Notes: generated by a model not told the origin, from the letters alone. 64,000 nt of DNA from Acinetobacter sp. NIPH 298 (GCF_000369505.1 NZ_KB850055.1:806001-870000); one strand, 5' to 3'; shown: positions 1 to 8,474, counted from the first letter of the stretch. Program-made: numbers and translations.

Positions 1-1
1 T

Positions 2-463
2 ACTCTTACACTTCATTTATTAGTGCTTATTTGTTATATCCCATCAGCAATAGTTTTTACAATTCTAGCATTTTTCTTGGTTTACTTTTTAATTGCAATA
101 TTACTAATGTTTAAAATGTTAATTGAGCTATTGAATAGCTTCATTCATCCTTTTTTAGTAATATTTGGCTTGAAGGAAGTTAATTTTATTGCAAAGAAAG
201 ATCATAAGCTTATTTTACATTTTTTTGCTTGGGGAATTACTAGTTTATTCTTGATTGGAATATTTGAATTTATTGTTAAAAATCAATCATTAACTTATCC
301 TATTATTAGATATATTGCTTATCTAGCAGATTATCAACAGCTTCATAATTATCCTCAAGTTGATAAAGATATGAAAATTAAATTACATGAAAATGGCTTT
401 GTTTCAACTATGGAAGGAAGTGGTCAGAATCTTAAAGTTATTGTAAAAAAAATGGATGATTAA
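2..463 (+). CDS. Hypothetical membrane protein, 5' end outside window
   Basis: The reading frame is open to the left edge, so this is the 3' part of a longer gene; a GTG at 23 is only an internal candidate start. The visible part opens with about 50 strongly hydrophobic residues rich in Leu, Ile and Phe, then a second hydrophobic stretch around residues 70-90, and ends in a polar tail of about 50 residues. This suggests at least two membrane segments with a soluble C-terminus. Base composition is very AT-rich, like the nearby mobile genes. No family is recognised and no function is offered. Confidence 0.55.
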   Translation, partial: TLTLHLLVLICYIPSAIVFTILAFFLVYFLIAILLMFKMLIELLNSFIHPFLVIFGLKEVNFIAKKDHKLILHFFAWGITSLFLIGIFEFIVKNQSLTYPIIRYIAYLADYQQLHNYPQVDKDMKIKLHENGFVSTMEGSGQNLKVIVKKMDD

Positions 464-525
464 GAGCCTTATAAAAGTATTATTGTGAATAAAAAATAGC
501 CTGTTATGAGACAAGCTATTTCAAT

Positions 526-792
526 TTATGCAGCTTTAGATATTTTCTGTTCAAGCCAAGCATTGATCTGGTTTTCCGTCCACGTTGGCATACTGGCGGT
601 TAAGTATGTCGGTTCAGGAAAATCACCACGACGAATCATCTTCCAGAAAGTCGATTCCGCAACATTGAGTAAGCCTTTGGTTGCAGGCTTATGAGACAGC
701 CGACGTCTGCGACCACTACGATCCACATAGTCCTTTGCTGGACGTTCAGGATAGTTGACCAAATCTCTAACACGATAACGATGCTCTAGCAT
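526..792 (-). CDS. AlpA-type small DNA-binding regulator
   Basis: This 88-aa basic protein has the layout of the AlpA/excisionase winged-helix group. A helix-turn-helix region (residues ~40-58, 'LLNVAESTFWKMIRRG') is followed by 'DFPEPTYLTASMPTWTENQINAWL', which corresponds to the family's FPxPxxLxxxxxxWxxxxVxxWL signature. The first ~35 residues are Arg-rich and unusual for the family. AlpA proteins regulate integrase or excision genes of P4-like and other integrated elements. It faces away from the 985-5834 gene block, so it may control that element, which is inference. A tyrosine integrase is not visible next to it. Confidence 0.75.
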   Translation of the reverse strand: MLEHRYRVRDLVNYPERPAKDYVDRSGRRRRLSHKPATKGLLNVAESTFWKMIRRGDFPEPTYLTASMPTWTENQINAWLEQKISKAA

Positions 793-920
793 AGTATATG
801 ATTCCAGTAATAAATTGACATTTAAGTTATGAATCTAATTGGCTAGATCCTTTCTAACTTGCTATGCCGCAATCATATCGATCCATGTCCATGATTTTAA
901 TAATTCTAGTTAAGTAAAGA

Positions 921-946
921 TTTACTGTACTATAGTGATATAAAAT
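921..946 (+). promoter_or_regulatory. Putative promoter/operator shared with site at 2015
   Basis: The sequence TTTACTGTA followed by an AT-rich TGATAT core lies about 40 bp upstream of the ATG at 985. The same 9-mer followed by TGATAT precedes the 820-aa gene. It may be a common promoter or operator for the two genes. The gene at 985 also has a strong GGAGG ribosome-binding site. Confidence 0.35.
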
Positions 947-984
947 ATATATGATAAATAAAGAATAATTGAAATGGAGGTTTT

Positions 985-1881
985 ATGGCTTATGTAAATA
1001 GAAATGAATTATTTGTATTTGTTTTTGAGGTATACCAAGGGTTTCTTAACTACTGTACGAAATCTACATATGAGCATGATGTCGAAGCACCTAACAGAGA
1101 TGATTTGAATCTAGCTTATTTGCAAGATATCCGGAGAAATTTTAACGAAGAAGAATCACAACGAATTGTTGAGCTTATGGAACAGCCTATTTCTGTCAAA
1201 AGAAATGGTAAAATGTATTCAAGTCACGACTTCCTAGAAGTTTTAAGGCTCATTTTAGAACTGATAGAACAGTTTGATGAGCTCTCAGATAAAGAGATAA
1301 AAAAAGCGTATAAAGAAATAATTAGTCAGTATGCTGAGATGGATGTAGATATTCTTTTTAGCAAGAAAATTCATACTAGAATAAGAGGAGTGCGTGGAGC
1401 AAATAAACGGTATCAAAAGAGCCTATATAAAAAGCATCAAGTGATTTTTGACTTTATGCTGAATAAAGCTCAAACCCAAGGCAAATGGGATAATCTGAAT
1501 ACAGCTGTAGACAGTGTCTTACCAGAATTAGACCTTGTACTTAAGCAATTTGATAAAAAATGGATAGAAACCCAATTAGAAGAAAAAATGAAATTGTTAG
1601 CAGAACTTCAACGAGAGTTCGAAAAGTATAAGGTAAATCCACCAAGCAATAAAATAGGCTCAGGTATCATAATCACAGCGACTCGAGAGCAGACCTTTAT
1701 CAATAAAATTAGAGAACTTCAGGTTACATGTCGAGAGCTTCAAAATGCCTTGCAGATGGATGACCCATCAATTTTGCTGAAGAAGAAACTTCCATTTAAT
1801 ACAGCTTATCAGCCAGAAGTCATCAAAAACCTATTACGAAGGCATGAAGATTTGCTCTCTCAAATCATTGGGCCAGAGTAA
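985..1881 (+). CDS. Hypothetical protein of integrated element (298 aa)
   Basis: This is a soluble, charged, largely helical-looking protein with no signal peptide or membrane segment. Residues ~185-215 are rich in Glu, Lys and Leu with heptad-like spacing and could form a coiled coil. The start is supported by a GGAGG site 7 bases upstream. A strong intrinsic terminator follows at 1936, so it is probably monocistronic. It shares an upstream motif with the next gene and sits between an AlpA-type regulator and a Rep-like gene, so it is probably element-encoded. I recognise no family or catalytic motif. Confidence 0.7.
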   Translation: MAYVNRNELFVFVFEVYQGFLNYCTKSTYEHDVEAPNRDDLNLAYLQDIRRNFNEEESQRIVELMEQPISVKRNGKMYSSHDFLEVLRLILELIEQFDELSDKEIKKAYKEIISQYAEMDVDILFSKKIHTRIRGVRGANKRYQKSLYKKHQVIFDFMLNKAQTQGKWDNLNTAVDSVLPELDLVLKQFDKKWIETQLEEKMKLLAELQREFEKYKVNPPSNKIGSGIIITATREQTFINKIRELQVTCRELQNALQMDDPSILLKKKLPFNTAYQPEVIKNLLRRHEDLLSQIIGPE

Positions 1882-1935
1882 AAAATTGAATAAATTTCAT
1901 TTTAAAGTAGAGAAATTGGGCTCTGATAGGGGACA

Positions 1936-1966
1936 AAAATGCACATATTTGTGCATTTTTTTTTGT
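1936..1966 (+). terminator. Intrinsic terminator after the 298-aa gene
   Basis: A 10-bp perfect stem (AAAATGCACA / TGTGCATTTT) with a 4-base loop runs into a run of T. It separates the genes at 985 and 2128. Confidence 0.85.
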
Positions 1967-2014
1967 GTTTTTAAGAAGAAAAATCGGTGCAAAATAAAGT
2001 TTTATTAAGTGATT

Positions 2015-2040
2015 TTTACTGTATATTATGATATTTTTAT
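2015..2040 (+). promoter_or_regulatory. Putative promoter/operator, second copy
   Basis: TTTACTGTA followed by an AT-rich TGATAT repeats the motif seen at 921. It lies about 110 bp upstream of the 820-aa gene. No classical SOS box is formed, because the right CAG half is missing. Confidence 0.3.
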
Positions 2041-2127
2041 AAATACAATAGGTGATTAATGTGAAATTATAAAATTTAGAATTATATTTCTATGTATTGC
2101 TATATAAAGATCTAAGCAGAGTTTAGT

Positions 2128-4590
2128 ATGAATTTACCTTTCGAAATTTCGAATGAAGATTTTTTTAAATTACTAAAACATAAAGTTCACAGCTCATATT
2201 CAATGCGCTATGTAGATGGGTTGGCTGAGAAAGTAGCTTTTAAAGAAACAATTGATACTTTGAAGCGGATAGATAATTTTGCACAAGAAGTCAGCGATGA
2301 TATCTGGGATGCCGAAGTACTTATTTCGAAGTTCAGCAATAAAAAGGATCAGAATCAGCTTGAGGAGTTCTGTAATTTTTTTAATGGAATACGTTTGCAA
2401 AAAGGTTTAATTCCACATCCTGAAATGTTTGTTCATCTCTTTTTTAGGAGTGTGTATGAGACATTTAAGCTGCTTGACCAAAACTTAGGATTTGAAATAA
2501 GGGCGAAAGATGGTAATAGTGTGTACTTACCATTCCCTAAAGAGAAAAATGATGAATATGCTAAAAATGCATTCATTCTTGATAGTCACCAACAATTAAC
2601 GCAATGGAGAATCGGAGGAATCCCTTATCAGCGCATAGCTCAACTGATAACTCAAGTCCGAGATCAGATTGATCGTGGTATAAATGAACATCGTAAGCAG
2701 GAAATAAATACATTTGATAAGTTAAATCAACAAGCTAAAGGGTTTGATCATTTACTACAAATTCACTCCACCATTTATGTATTCGCAATAGATATTCAGA
2801 TACAAGATTTTTTAAAACCACGTTCTGACTTATTGGCTCAAGTTGGAATTATTCCAGTCAGCCCATTGGCTGATATTAATCTTATATTAGCTAGTTTCCC
2901 ACATCTTCTCAGTGCAATCACCAAGGTTGAAACTTATAGTACTAAAGATGATTTAAACTTACATTGTATTTTGACGTTGAAACCATCTAAAAACTTTTCT
3001 GAGAAAAACTCAATTTCCATGCTACAACAACAAATTCAGAAAGCAGTGGGGGATATATACCATGTTAGGATTCGCAATTGGAATGAGGTCATTAGAAGAA
3101 ATTACTCAAAGATTGCTGTAGGTTTAATTAAAAGTTCACAACCTAAAAATATTGAAGCATTTAAATATTGGATACTTAGCTTTTTCTTTAGGCTAGATTT
3201 ATATATCCAGCCTGTTTTATCAAATCTTTTTAAAACTAATTTAAGTGTAAATCACAATTTAAGTGGAGAAATAGCCCGGGTAAGAAGCAATCCGCCAGAG
3301 GCTTTTAATAATTATGATGGCTATGTTAAAGATTCTAATTCTATGGAAAAAGTGCTAGAGGCAGCAAATAAAGCATGTCAGCCCTTTTTGTGTGAAAAGG
3401 AGCTTAAATCGGTTTGGACGATGCGTAACCTTCCTAAAACTAGCCAAGCCTACATTGAAGCGGTGATACATTATTTTCGTGAGATTGAATCTGATCCCAA
3501 AAAAGTTCAATCCATGATGCATATTGAAATATTTATTGAAACATTAATTACAACAAAATTAAATGCATTTGAGCTCAGTGTATCGGGTGATCACGAACTG
3601 CTGTCAAGGTCGATTTTACGTAAGGCAGTTACAAGCCTTGGCCGACAATTTATTTTGTTAGGTGAAAGTGAATTAGAGAATCAAGCCATACGAACAATAC
3701 AAGATTTCCAATTACATGAGAATGGGCTATTTGAAAAAAGCAAAGAGACGTCAAAAATGCTCACAAGTTTATTTACCTCTAAAACATCGATTATGCATAT
3801 TAATCGCTATATTTTTGCTTTACGGAATATATTCACTGAAATACCTCTTGGTAATAACGGTAAATCAATTAAAGAGATTAGAATAAATGCTTATAGAAAA
3901 TATAAAAAACGTTTAGAAGTAGCTACTAATTTATTTCAATATTTGTTGAAACAGGATTGTTTAGTATTTAGACTAACTGTTGAGTTGATTCCAAAGTTTG
4001 GCTCTATACCTCAAGAAAAACTAGCAGTTTTATGGACTGCATTTTTACATCAGGCACAAAGGGCAAAACCTTTATCATGGAAAACAGGTTACTTTGGATT
4101 ATGGAGTCAAAATGAAGAAGGGCATTTCTATGCCGATGTCTTTATTACATTTGACCATCGAGTATTCACTGATCCAACATCTATAATTCAATTGTTAAAT
4201 ATGAGATGGCGTAAATTTGTAAAAGAAAAAGCACTGTCAGAGTTGGAACTGGTTGATTTATCTGAGCTTAAAAGTTTTAAAATACAGGGAAAACCAATAA
4301 TGCAGTCTGATGAAGAATATTCATTAGATCGATTGGTTATTGAGTCAACCAATAAACATAGGAAATCTGATTTTTTACAAAAAATTATTCCAACATTCTT
4401 AAGTCACAGTATTTTTATAGAAAATTCGATTAAGAGAAGAAGATTTGAATATCAGAACCCCGATGCTAAGTTGCTGATTAAAAGTAGCATTGCTGTTGTT
4501 GGAAGAAAGAAAGTTGTGCCAAAGAAGCTAAATAAGAAGAAAATCTCCAGTTCACCATTAGCTGCTCATAAGGATGCAGATGAACCATAA
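2128..4590 (+). CDS. Large element protein with two degenerate Rep-like segments (820 aa)
   Basis: No family is recognised with certainty. Two stretches resemble the core of the Gp2/YagK-YfjJ Rep-like protein encoded just downstream. The first is residues ~216-287: a hydrophobic beta strand 'IYVFAIDIQIQ', an amphipathic helix, then 'NLHCILTLKP'. The second is residues ~612-674: 'VFRLTVELIPK', then a helix 'LAVLWTAFLHQAQ', then 'GHFYADVFITFDH'. The neighbour has 'FIRIDLSIEL', a helix 'FNAYLRTFINRVQ', then 'GYHCHLLLIYDG'. Neither copy keeps the complete His-x-His pair, so these would be inactive copies of the fold. The tail (~790-820) is Lys-rich and may bind nucleic acid. No signal peptide or membrane helix is seen. 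The domain assignment is inference from pattern alone; a structural or regulatory partner of the Rep-like protein is one possibility. Confidence 0.6.
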   Translation: MNLPFEISNEDFFKLLKHKVHSSYSMRYVDGLAEKVAFKETIDTLKRIDNFAQEVSDDIWDAEVLISKFSNKKDQNQLEEFCNFFNGIRLQKGLIPHPEMFVHLFFRSVYETFKLLDQNLGFEIRAKDGNSVYLPFPKEKNDEYAKNAFILDSHQQLTQWRIGGIPYQRIAQLITQVRDQIDRGINEHRKQEINTFDKLNQQAKGFDHLLQIHSTIYVFAIDIQIQDFLKPRSDLLAQVGIIPVSPLADINLILASFPHLLSAITKVETYSTKDDLNLHCILTLKPSKNFSEKNSISMLQQQIQKAVGDIYHVRIRNWNEVIRRNYSKIAVGLIKSSQPKNIEAFKYWILSFFFRLDLYIQPVLSNLFKTNLSVNHNLSGEIARVRSNPPEAFNNYDGYVKDSNSMEKVLEAANKACQPFLCEKELKSVWTMRNLPKTSQAYIEAVIHYFREIESDPKKVQSMMHIEIFIETLITTKLNAFELSVSGDHELLSRSILRKAVTSLGRQFILLGESELENQAIRTIQDFQLHENGLFEKSKETSKMLTSLFTSKTSIMHINRYIFALRNIFTEIPLGNNGKSIKEIRINAYRKYKKRLEVATNLFQYLLKQDCLVFRLTVELIPKFGSIPQEKLAVLWTAFLHQAQRAKPLSWKTGYFGLWSQNEEGHFYADVFITFDHRVFTDPTSIIQLLNMRWRKFVKEKALSELELVDLSELKSFKIQGKPIMQSDEEYSLDRLVIESTNKHRKSDFLQKIIPTFLSHSIFIENSIKRRRFEYQNPDAKLLIKSSIAVVGRKKVVPKKLNKKKISSSPLAAHKDADEP

Positions 4591-4869
4591 CGTAACTTAA
4601 GCTTGTAAGATTTATTATAGACTTCTGTGATATGTGGGAATGCATATAGTTTAAGTGCCCGTGTATTACAGTCTTTTAATTTATAAGGGTTACTGGGTTA
4701 TTAATATAATAAATACATCTTTTTAATAAATATATTTATTAAATCTATTTAATAATTAATATATCTTTAATATCTTAAGTAGTATTGCTCTATCTATATC
4801 AATTCATAATTATCTATATCTAAGTAACTCATTACATAACATAAGCACACTCTGTAAAACTTAAATAAC
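4591..4869. other. Gene-free AT-rich stretch upstream of Rep-like gene
   Basis: There is no gene here. From about 4690 to 4800 the sequence is almost entirely A and T, with repeated TTTAATAATTAATATA-like blocks, then two copies of TCTATATC. An easily melted stretch directly before a Rep-like gene is what a replication or nicking origin would look like, but no iterons can be proved by eye. Confidence 0.35.
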
Positions 4870-4904
4870 TTCCTAGTTATATGTACTTCAAAACTAACTA
4901 GGAA
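4870..4904 (+). promoter_or_regulatory. Inverted repeat covering the ribosome-binding site of the Rep-like gene
   Basis: TTCCTAGTTA and TAACTAGGAA form a perfect 10-bp inverted repeat around a 15-base loop. The right arm contains the AGGAA Shine-Dalgarno sequence of the ATG at 4911. A hairpin in the mRNA would hide that site; as DNA it could instead be an operator or Rep-binding site. Confidence 0.55.
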
Positions 4905-4910
4905 ATACCT

Positions 4911-5834
4911 ATGAATGCATCTACTCCTAATTTTAATGAATCTAAAGTGTTAATGGATATAGAGAACTTTATTATCTCAATGACTTATGAGAACTACACT
5001 GAGCAAGGTTTTAAAGATGGTCTAATGCAGCTCATTCCTCAATTTAAAGCAATCTATCAACCCCACTTAAAATATGCTCAGAGTGTTGAAACCTTTCATT
5101 CTTTGACGAAAGCTATTGATGAAATGTTGAATGGTGAAGATATCTCTGTTGTAAGGCATCTTACTCCTATGCAAATGTCTCGTTTATTAGAGTTGCTACA
5201 CTACGGGAAGTTAAATTTTGCACTTGAGGTTATAGGGTTAAAAGCTCAAGAGCAACGTAACCAGCGTAGTCTTCGTGAGTATCTAGAACAACTTACTAAA
5301 CACTACGCCAAACTATTATTCATTCGAATAGATTTGAGTATCGAGCTAAAACATCAGCATACCGTAGGCATTGAGCAGTTTAATGCCTATTTACGAACTT
5401 TCATAAATAGAGTGCAGAACCAAGATACATGCTTTAAAGGTTTACAAGGTTATGCGTGGGCTTTAGAACAAGGAGCAACTAAGGGTTATCACTGCCATCT
5501 TCTACTAATCTACGATGGGCATAAACATCAAAAAGACTTTGGTATGGCAATACAGGTTGGGCAGTGCTGGAGTGAGATTACGGCTAACCAAGGTTATTAC
5601 TTTACCTCTAACTCCCCTGACTACAAGAAGCAATTTCTAAAGAAAGGTAAATTGGGGGTTGGTATGATACATCGATCTAAACCAGAGCAGGTACAGAATG
5701 CCATCAATGCAGCTGTGTATCTTGTGAATCCTGAGAAAGATAACCAACACCTTCGGGCAAGAGTGTCAAACATGCGTAGCTTTGGTAGGGGGCGGTATGA
5801 GATCAACAAGCGTAGGGGGAGCTGTTTAAGCTGA
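4911..5834 (+). CDS. Inovirus Gp2 / YagK-YfjJ family Rep-like protein
   Basis: This 307-aa protein matches the family annotated as inovirus Gp2 or YagK/YfjJ C-terminal domain, found in P4-like satellites and other integrated elements. The C-terminal half holds the conserved features: the strand 'LFIRIDLSIEL', a long helix, 'GYAWALEQGATKGYHCHLLL' with an H-x-H pair (near residue 194) typical of HUH nickases, and a downstream Tyr-rich stretch 'GYYFTSNSPDYKK' that could supply the catalytic Tyr. A final 'SFGRGRYE' motif is also typical. HUH-like activity is inferred and not demonstrated for most members. The start at 4911 follows an AGGAA site inside an inverted repeat. Another inverted repeat follows the gene at 5868. 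Confidence 0.8.
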   Translation: MNASTPNFNESKVLMDIENFIISMTYENYTEQGFKDGLMQLIPQFKAIYQPHLKYAQSVETFHSLTKAIDEMLNGEDISVVRHLTPMQMSRLLELLHYGKLNFALEVIGLKAQEQRNQRSLREYLEQLTKHYAKLLFIRIDLSIELKHQHTVGIEQFNAYLRTFINRVQNQDTCFKGLQGYAWALEQGATKGYHCHLLLIYDGHKHQKDFGMAIQVGQCWSEITANQGYYFTSNSPDYKKQFLKKGKLGVGMIHRSKPEQVQNAINAAVYLVNPEKDNQHLRARVSNMRSFGRGRYEINKRRGSCLS

Positions 5835-5867
5835 ATAAAAGAGTTCAACAAGATTTCTATAAGAAAG

Positions 5868-5903
5868 TAGGATGTGTTACGTATTACAGCAATACACATC
5901 CTA
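5868..5903 (+). terminator. Inverted repeat after the Rep-like gene
   Basis: TAGGATGTGT and ACACATCCTA form a perfect 10-bp stem with a 16-base loop. There is no good T-run, so it may be a weak terminator between convergent genes or a DNA site paired with the repeat at 4870. Confidence 0.4.
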
Positions 5904-5951
5904 TGTAATATTAATTAATCTAATCAATATAGCTCTATTTGGGTCTTGAAA

Positions 5952-6710
5952 CTATTTAAATCGAATATACATATGATAAATTTGAGAAGAGTCATTTGGT
6001 TTACGTTTATCTATTTCTAAATAATTTAAATTTTCTACTAATGCACTTAGTTTCTCATAACCGTAACTACGAGGATCGAAGGATGGATCACTTTTAATCA
6101 TATATCCACCTACTCCAGATAAAGCAGCCCAATCTGAATCTTTCGAAGAAGCATTAATGGCAACTTTTAGTGCATCTTTTAACTTTCTATCTTTAGATAA
6201 GGCAACTTTTTTAGGTACCTTGGGCTCTTTCTGATCCTCTGTTTCTGTAGATGCTACTTCTTCAACTTTAGGTGTAAGATTTTCAACAAAAATAAATTGA
6301 TCACATGCAACAATGAAGGCATTAGGAGTCTTTTTTTCTCCAAACCCATATACAACTAATCCATTTTCTCGAATTCTTGTTGCTAATCTTGTAAAGTCAC
6401 TATCTGAAGAGATCAAGCAGAACCCATCTAAATGACTTTGATGCAGTAAGTCCATTGCATCAATAATTAGAGCAGAGTCTGTCGCATTTCTCCCAGACGT
6501 ATAGCTAAATTGTTGGACTGGTTGAATTGCATGTTTATGTAATTCTTCTTTCCATGATTTTAAGTTTGGTTTAGTCCAATCACCATAGATTCTTTTGATG
6601 TGGGCTGTTCCAAAACGAGCGATTTCTTTTAGTAAGTTTTCACAAACAGAAGCTTGAGCATTGTCAGCATCGATTAAGACTGCAAGTTTTAAATTATTTG
6701 TTTCAGACAT
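5952..6710 (-). CDS. NYN-domain nuclease-like protein with C-terminal OST-HTH domain
   Basis: Residues ~8-140 are an NYN (PIN-like, LabA/DUF88) domain. The acidic positions expected for metal binding are visible: 'LIDADNA' near the N-terminus, 'ATDSALIIDAMDLL' in the middle and 'LISSDSDFTRLATRIRENG' after it. Residues ~170-252 fit an OST-HTH/LOTUS RNA-binding domain ('LKDALKVAI', then 'LGGYMIKSDPSFDPRSYG'-like and 'YEKLSALVENLNYLEI'). The acidic, Pro/Lys-rich linker lies between them. Bacterial members are presumed RNases acting on structured RNA, but substrates are unknown. It is transcribed convergently to the Rep-like gene. Confidence 0.85.
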   Translation of the reverse strand: MSETNNLKLAVLIDADNAQASVCENLLKEIARFGTAHIKRIYGDWTKPNLKSWKEELHKHAIQPVQQFSYTSGRNATDSALIIDAMDLLHQSHLDGFCLISSDSDFTRLATRIRENGLVVYGFGEKKTPNAFIVACDQFIFVENLTPKVEEVASTETEDQKEPKVPKKVALSKDRKLKDALKVAINASSKDSDWAALSGVGGYMIKSDPSFDPRSYGYEKLSALVENLNYLEIDKRKPNDSSQIYHMYIRFK

Positions 6711-6875
6711 TGATTGATTTTTATCAAGAAATTAATCAAATCTATAATGAAATGATAATAAATACAATATCTTGTTGTTTTTATTGTTTCAAATATATTT
6801 TCTTACTATGTTAATTTTATCAAATTAACATAGTAGGGATTATAGTTTTATTAGTGTGTACCTATTCTCATCGAA

Positions 6876-7445
6876 TCAATCTTCGGCAAGGGCACGATAG
6901 GTAATTTTTCCTCGTGTGGTATAGAGATAAACTTCATTGATTTCATCTGCTCTACAGCCATCTAAAACCAGCTTAAATAAATCGCCATAATTGGTTGGAG
7001 TCGGAAATTTGACGGTATAAGGTTCTACTCCAGCCACAATACAATTTTGATTGTCAGTTTCGACTTTATCAATCACATCGTTAATTTCGGACACCACTTT
7101 TAATCGGGTGATGTCATATGTGGTTTGTGTGACGACGGTAAAGTTTGGGTACGAGTCAACAGGGCGAAACTTTACTTCCAGTGTTTCACTTGGTAATAGT
7201 TCACGTTTAAGTTGTGGTGGAGGAATCTCAGCATTGTCAGCACCTTCATAAATACTGTCTGGATCATAACGATCATGAGCAATTGCAGCAGTTTCTGCTT
7301 CTTGCTCTTTCAATTGCTGTTTAGAGTTATCTTGATATTGAGCGGTGGTTGATTCATTGGTCGTCTCTGATGAGGATTGTTCTGGTGTCTTATGGCATGC
7401 TGTTAAGATCGATAAAATGACAGCCGTGATGAATATTTGTTTCAT
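6876..7445 (-). CDS. Putative lipoprotein (189 aa)
   Basis: The N-terminus is a lipoprotein signal: a short basic start, a hydrophobic stretch and the lipobox 'LTAC' with Cys at about residue 17. A Ser/Thr/Gln/Glu-rich linker (residues ~20-60) precedes a folded domain with two Cys ('NQNCIVAG' and 'DGCRAD') that could form a disulfide. It is the last of a minus-strand run of small envelope proteins (8414 to 6876). The family is not recognised. Similar small lipoproteins often accompany DUF932/YqaJ genes in islands, but no role is assigned. Confidence 0.7.
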   Translation of the reverse strand: MKQIFITAVILSILTACHKTPEQSSSETTNESTTAQYQDNSKQQLKEQEAETAAIAHDRYDPDSIYEGADNAEIPPPQLKRELLPSETLEVKFRPVDSYPNFTVVTQTTYDITRLKVVSEINDVIDKVETDNQNCIVAGVEPYTVKFPTPTNYGDLFKLVLDGCRADEINEVYLYTTRGKITYRALAED

Positions 7446-7493
7446 GACGGGTTTTCCTTTTAATTTAAGTCTGGAAGAGATACATCGCTTGTT

Positions 7494-7910
7494 TTACTGA
7501 GGGTCAAACTGAGTACGTTGAACATACTTCAGAACGGCTAGCCCCTTGATGTACAACCAACGGTCATTAAAATTCTCGGCATGATAATCAAAGACTTGAT
7601 AAGCAAAGTCATCAAGATCAATTAACTTCTGTTCTTTTAAATCCTTTCCTTCTCGAATCATTGCATTTAAATCACCGCTATAAATGAAATAACGTAAACG
7701 ATCCCCTTTAGGAATAAGCTGCCATTCTCTGCTCAGTGCAACAAAGGCATTACAATTCACGTTGCCATCACAACGTTTAACAATGGGGGCGGAAGAGGGG
7801 TCATTGACGAGTATCATCACTGTATTCATATCCGCATGACTCAGCGTGGCAGTAGATAGGCATGCTGCAATAGCACTGCATTTGAAGAATGCTTTAATTG
7901 GTTTGTTCAT
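7494..7910 (-). CDS. Exported hypothetical protein (138 aa)
   Basis: The protein has a clear Sec signal peptide, with a basic start, a hydrophobic core and cleavage after 'LSHA' near residue 26. The mature part is about 110 residues, with two Cys close together ('RCDGNVNC') that could form a disulfide, then a Tyr/Asp-rich C-terminal half. It lies between the small ORF ending at 7962 and the lipoprotein gene starting at 7445, in the same direction. It probably belongs to the same operon. The family is not recognised. Confidence 0.65.
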   Translation of the reverse strand: MNKPIKAFFKCSAIAACLSTATLSHADMNTVMILVNDPSSAPIVKRCDGNVNCNAFVALSREWQLIPKGDRLRYFIYSGDLNAMIREGKDLKEQKLIDLDDFAYQVFDYHAENFNDRWLYIKGLAVLKYVQRTQFDPQ

Positions 7911-7961
7911 TAAAATTAAATCCTGATTATTGTTGTTAAATAGACTTTTGCTTTAGTTCCG

Positions 7962-8111
7962 TTAGTTAAACATCGAGATTGGCCAGACGATCGCTTTACC
8001 TAAGTTGTAGGCATAACTCCGATCTGCTGTGGCACTGCAACCTTTTAAATAGGCAGAGAACAGCAGGGCAATCACGATATAAATACCGATAACAATATGT
8101 TTGATTTGCAT
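7962..8111 (-). CDS. Small membrane protein (49 aa)
   Basis: A short ORF starts with ATG at 8111 and is preceded by an AGGAG site at good spacing, only 10 bases after the stop of the gene ending at 8121. It encodes a hydrophobic helix ('IVIGIYIVIALLFSAYL', residues ~6-22) followed by Lys-Gly-Cys and a short polar tail. It could be a single-pass membrane peptide or a lipoprotein with an atypical lipobox. The strong ribosome-binding site and tight spacing argue that it is real despite its length. Confidence 0.6.
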   Translation of the reverse strand: MQIKHIVIGIYIVIALLFSAYLKGCSATADRSYAYNLGKAIVWPISMFN

Positions 8112-8120
8112 GTTGAACTC

Positions 8121-8414
8121 CTAACTTGACTGGCAAGCTTGAGCTGCACGAAGCATTTGCTCACTAAAATCATGGGGAAGGTCAAGTTGACTAACCTGTT
8201 GCTCACCTAGCTGTTCCATAAATTGAGGGGAGTAGTGAGCTTCTAACTTGTCATAGACACAGGAACAGGTTGAACGATCTGTACCACCAGACTGGCAACC
8301 TGCATTAAAGTCACGTTTGGATTTACTTTCACAACCTGCAAGAGAAATAGCCGTCAGTAAGGAAAGCCCTACAAAAGACAGGCGATAAGAAATAGACATA
8401 GTAATTCTCGTCAT
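8121..8414 (-). CDS. Small putative lipoprotein (97 aa)
   Basis: The N-terminus has a hydrophobic stretch ending in the lipobox 'LAGC' (Cys near residue 28). The mature part is about 70 residues with four further Cys ('GCQSGG', 'TCSC', 'QACQ'), which suggests disulfides in the periplasm. An alternative start at the second Met (residue 6) would give a more usual signal. It is the first intact gene of the minus-strand run of small envelope proteins. The family is not recognised. Confidence 0.65.
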   Translation of the reverse strand: MTRITMSISYRLSFVGLSLLTAISLAGCESKSKRDFNAGCQSGGTDRSTCSCVYDKLEAHYSPQFMEQLGEQQVSQLDLPHDFSEQMLRAAQACQSS

Positions 8415-8474
8415 TAAAGAGGATGAATGATGTCTAATATAAAAAATTGGTTTTTCTATCTAAAATTACATGGA

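Noticed and set aside
921..2040. LexA/SOS boxes before the element genes
   Set aside because: CTGT half-sites are present but the matching ACAG half is absent at the required distance.
2200..2400. Minus-strand ORF inside the 820-aa gene
   Set aside because: Antisense frame of a well-supported long gene with no start signals.
4690..4800. CRISPR or iteron array
   Set aside because: Repeats are short AT runs without constant length, spacing or unique spacers.
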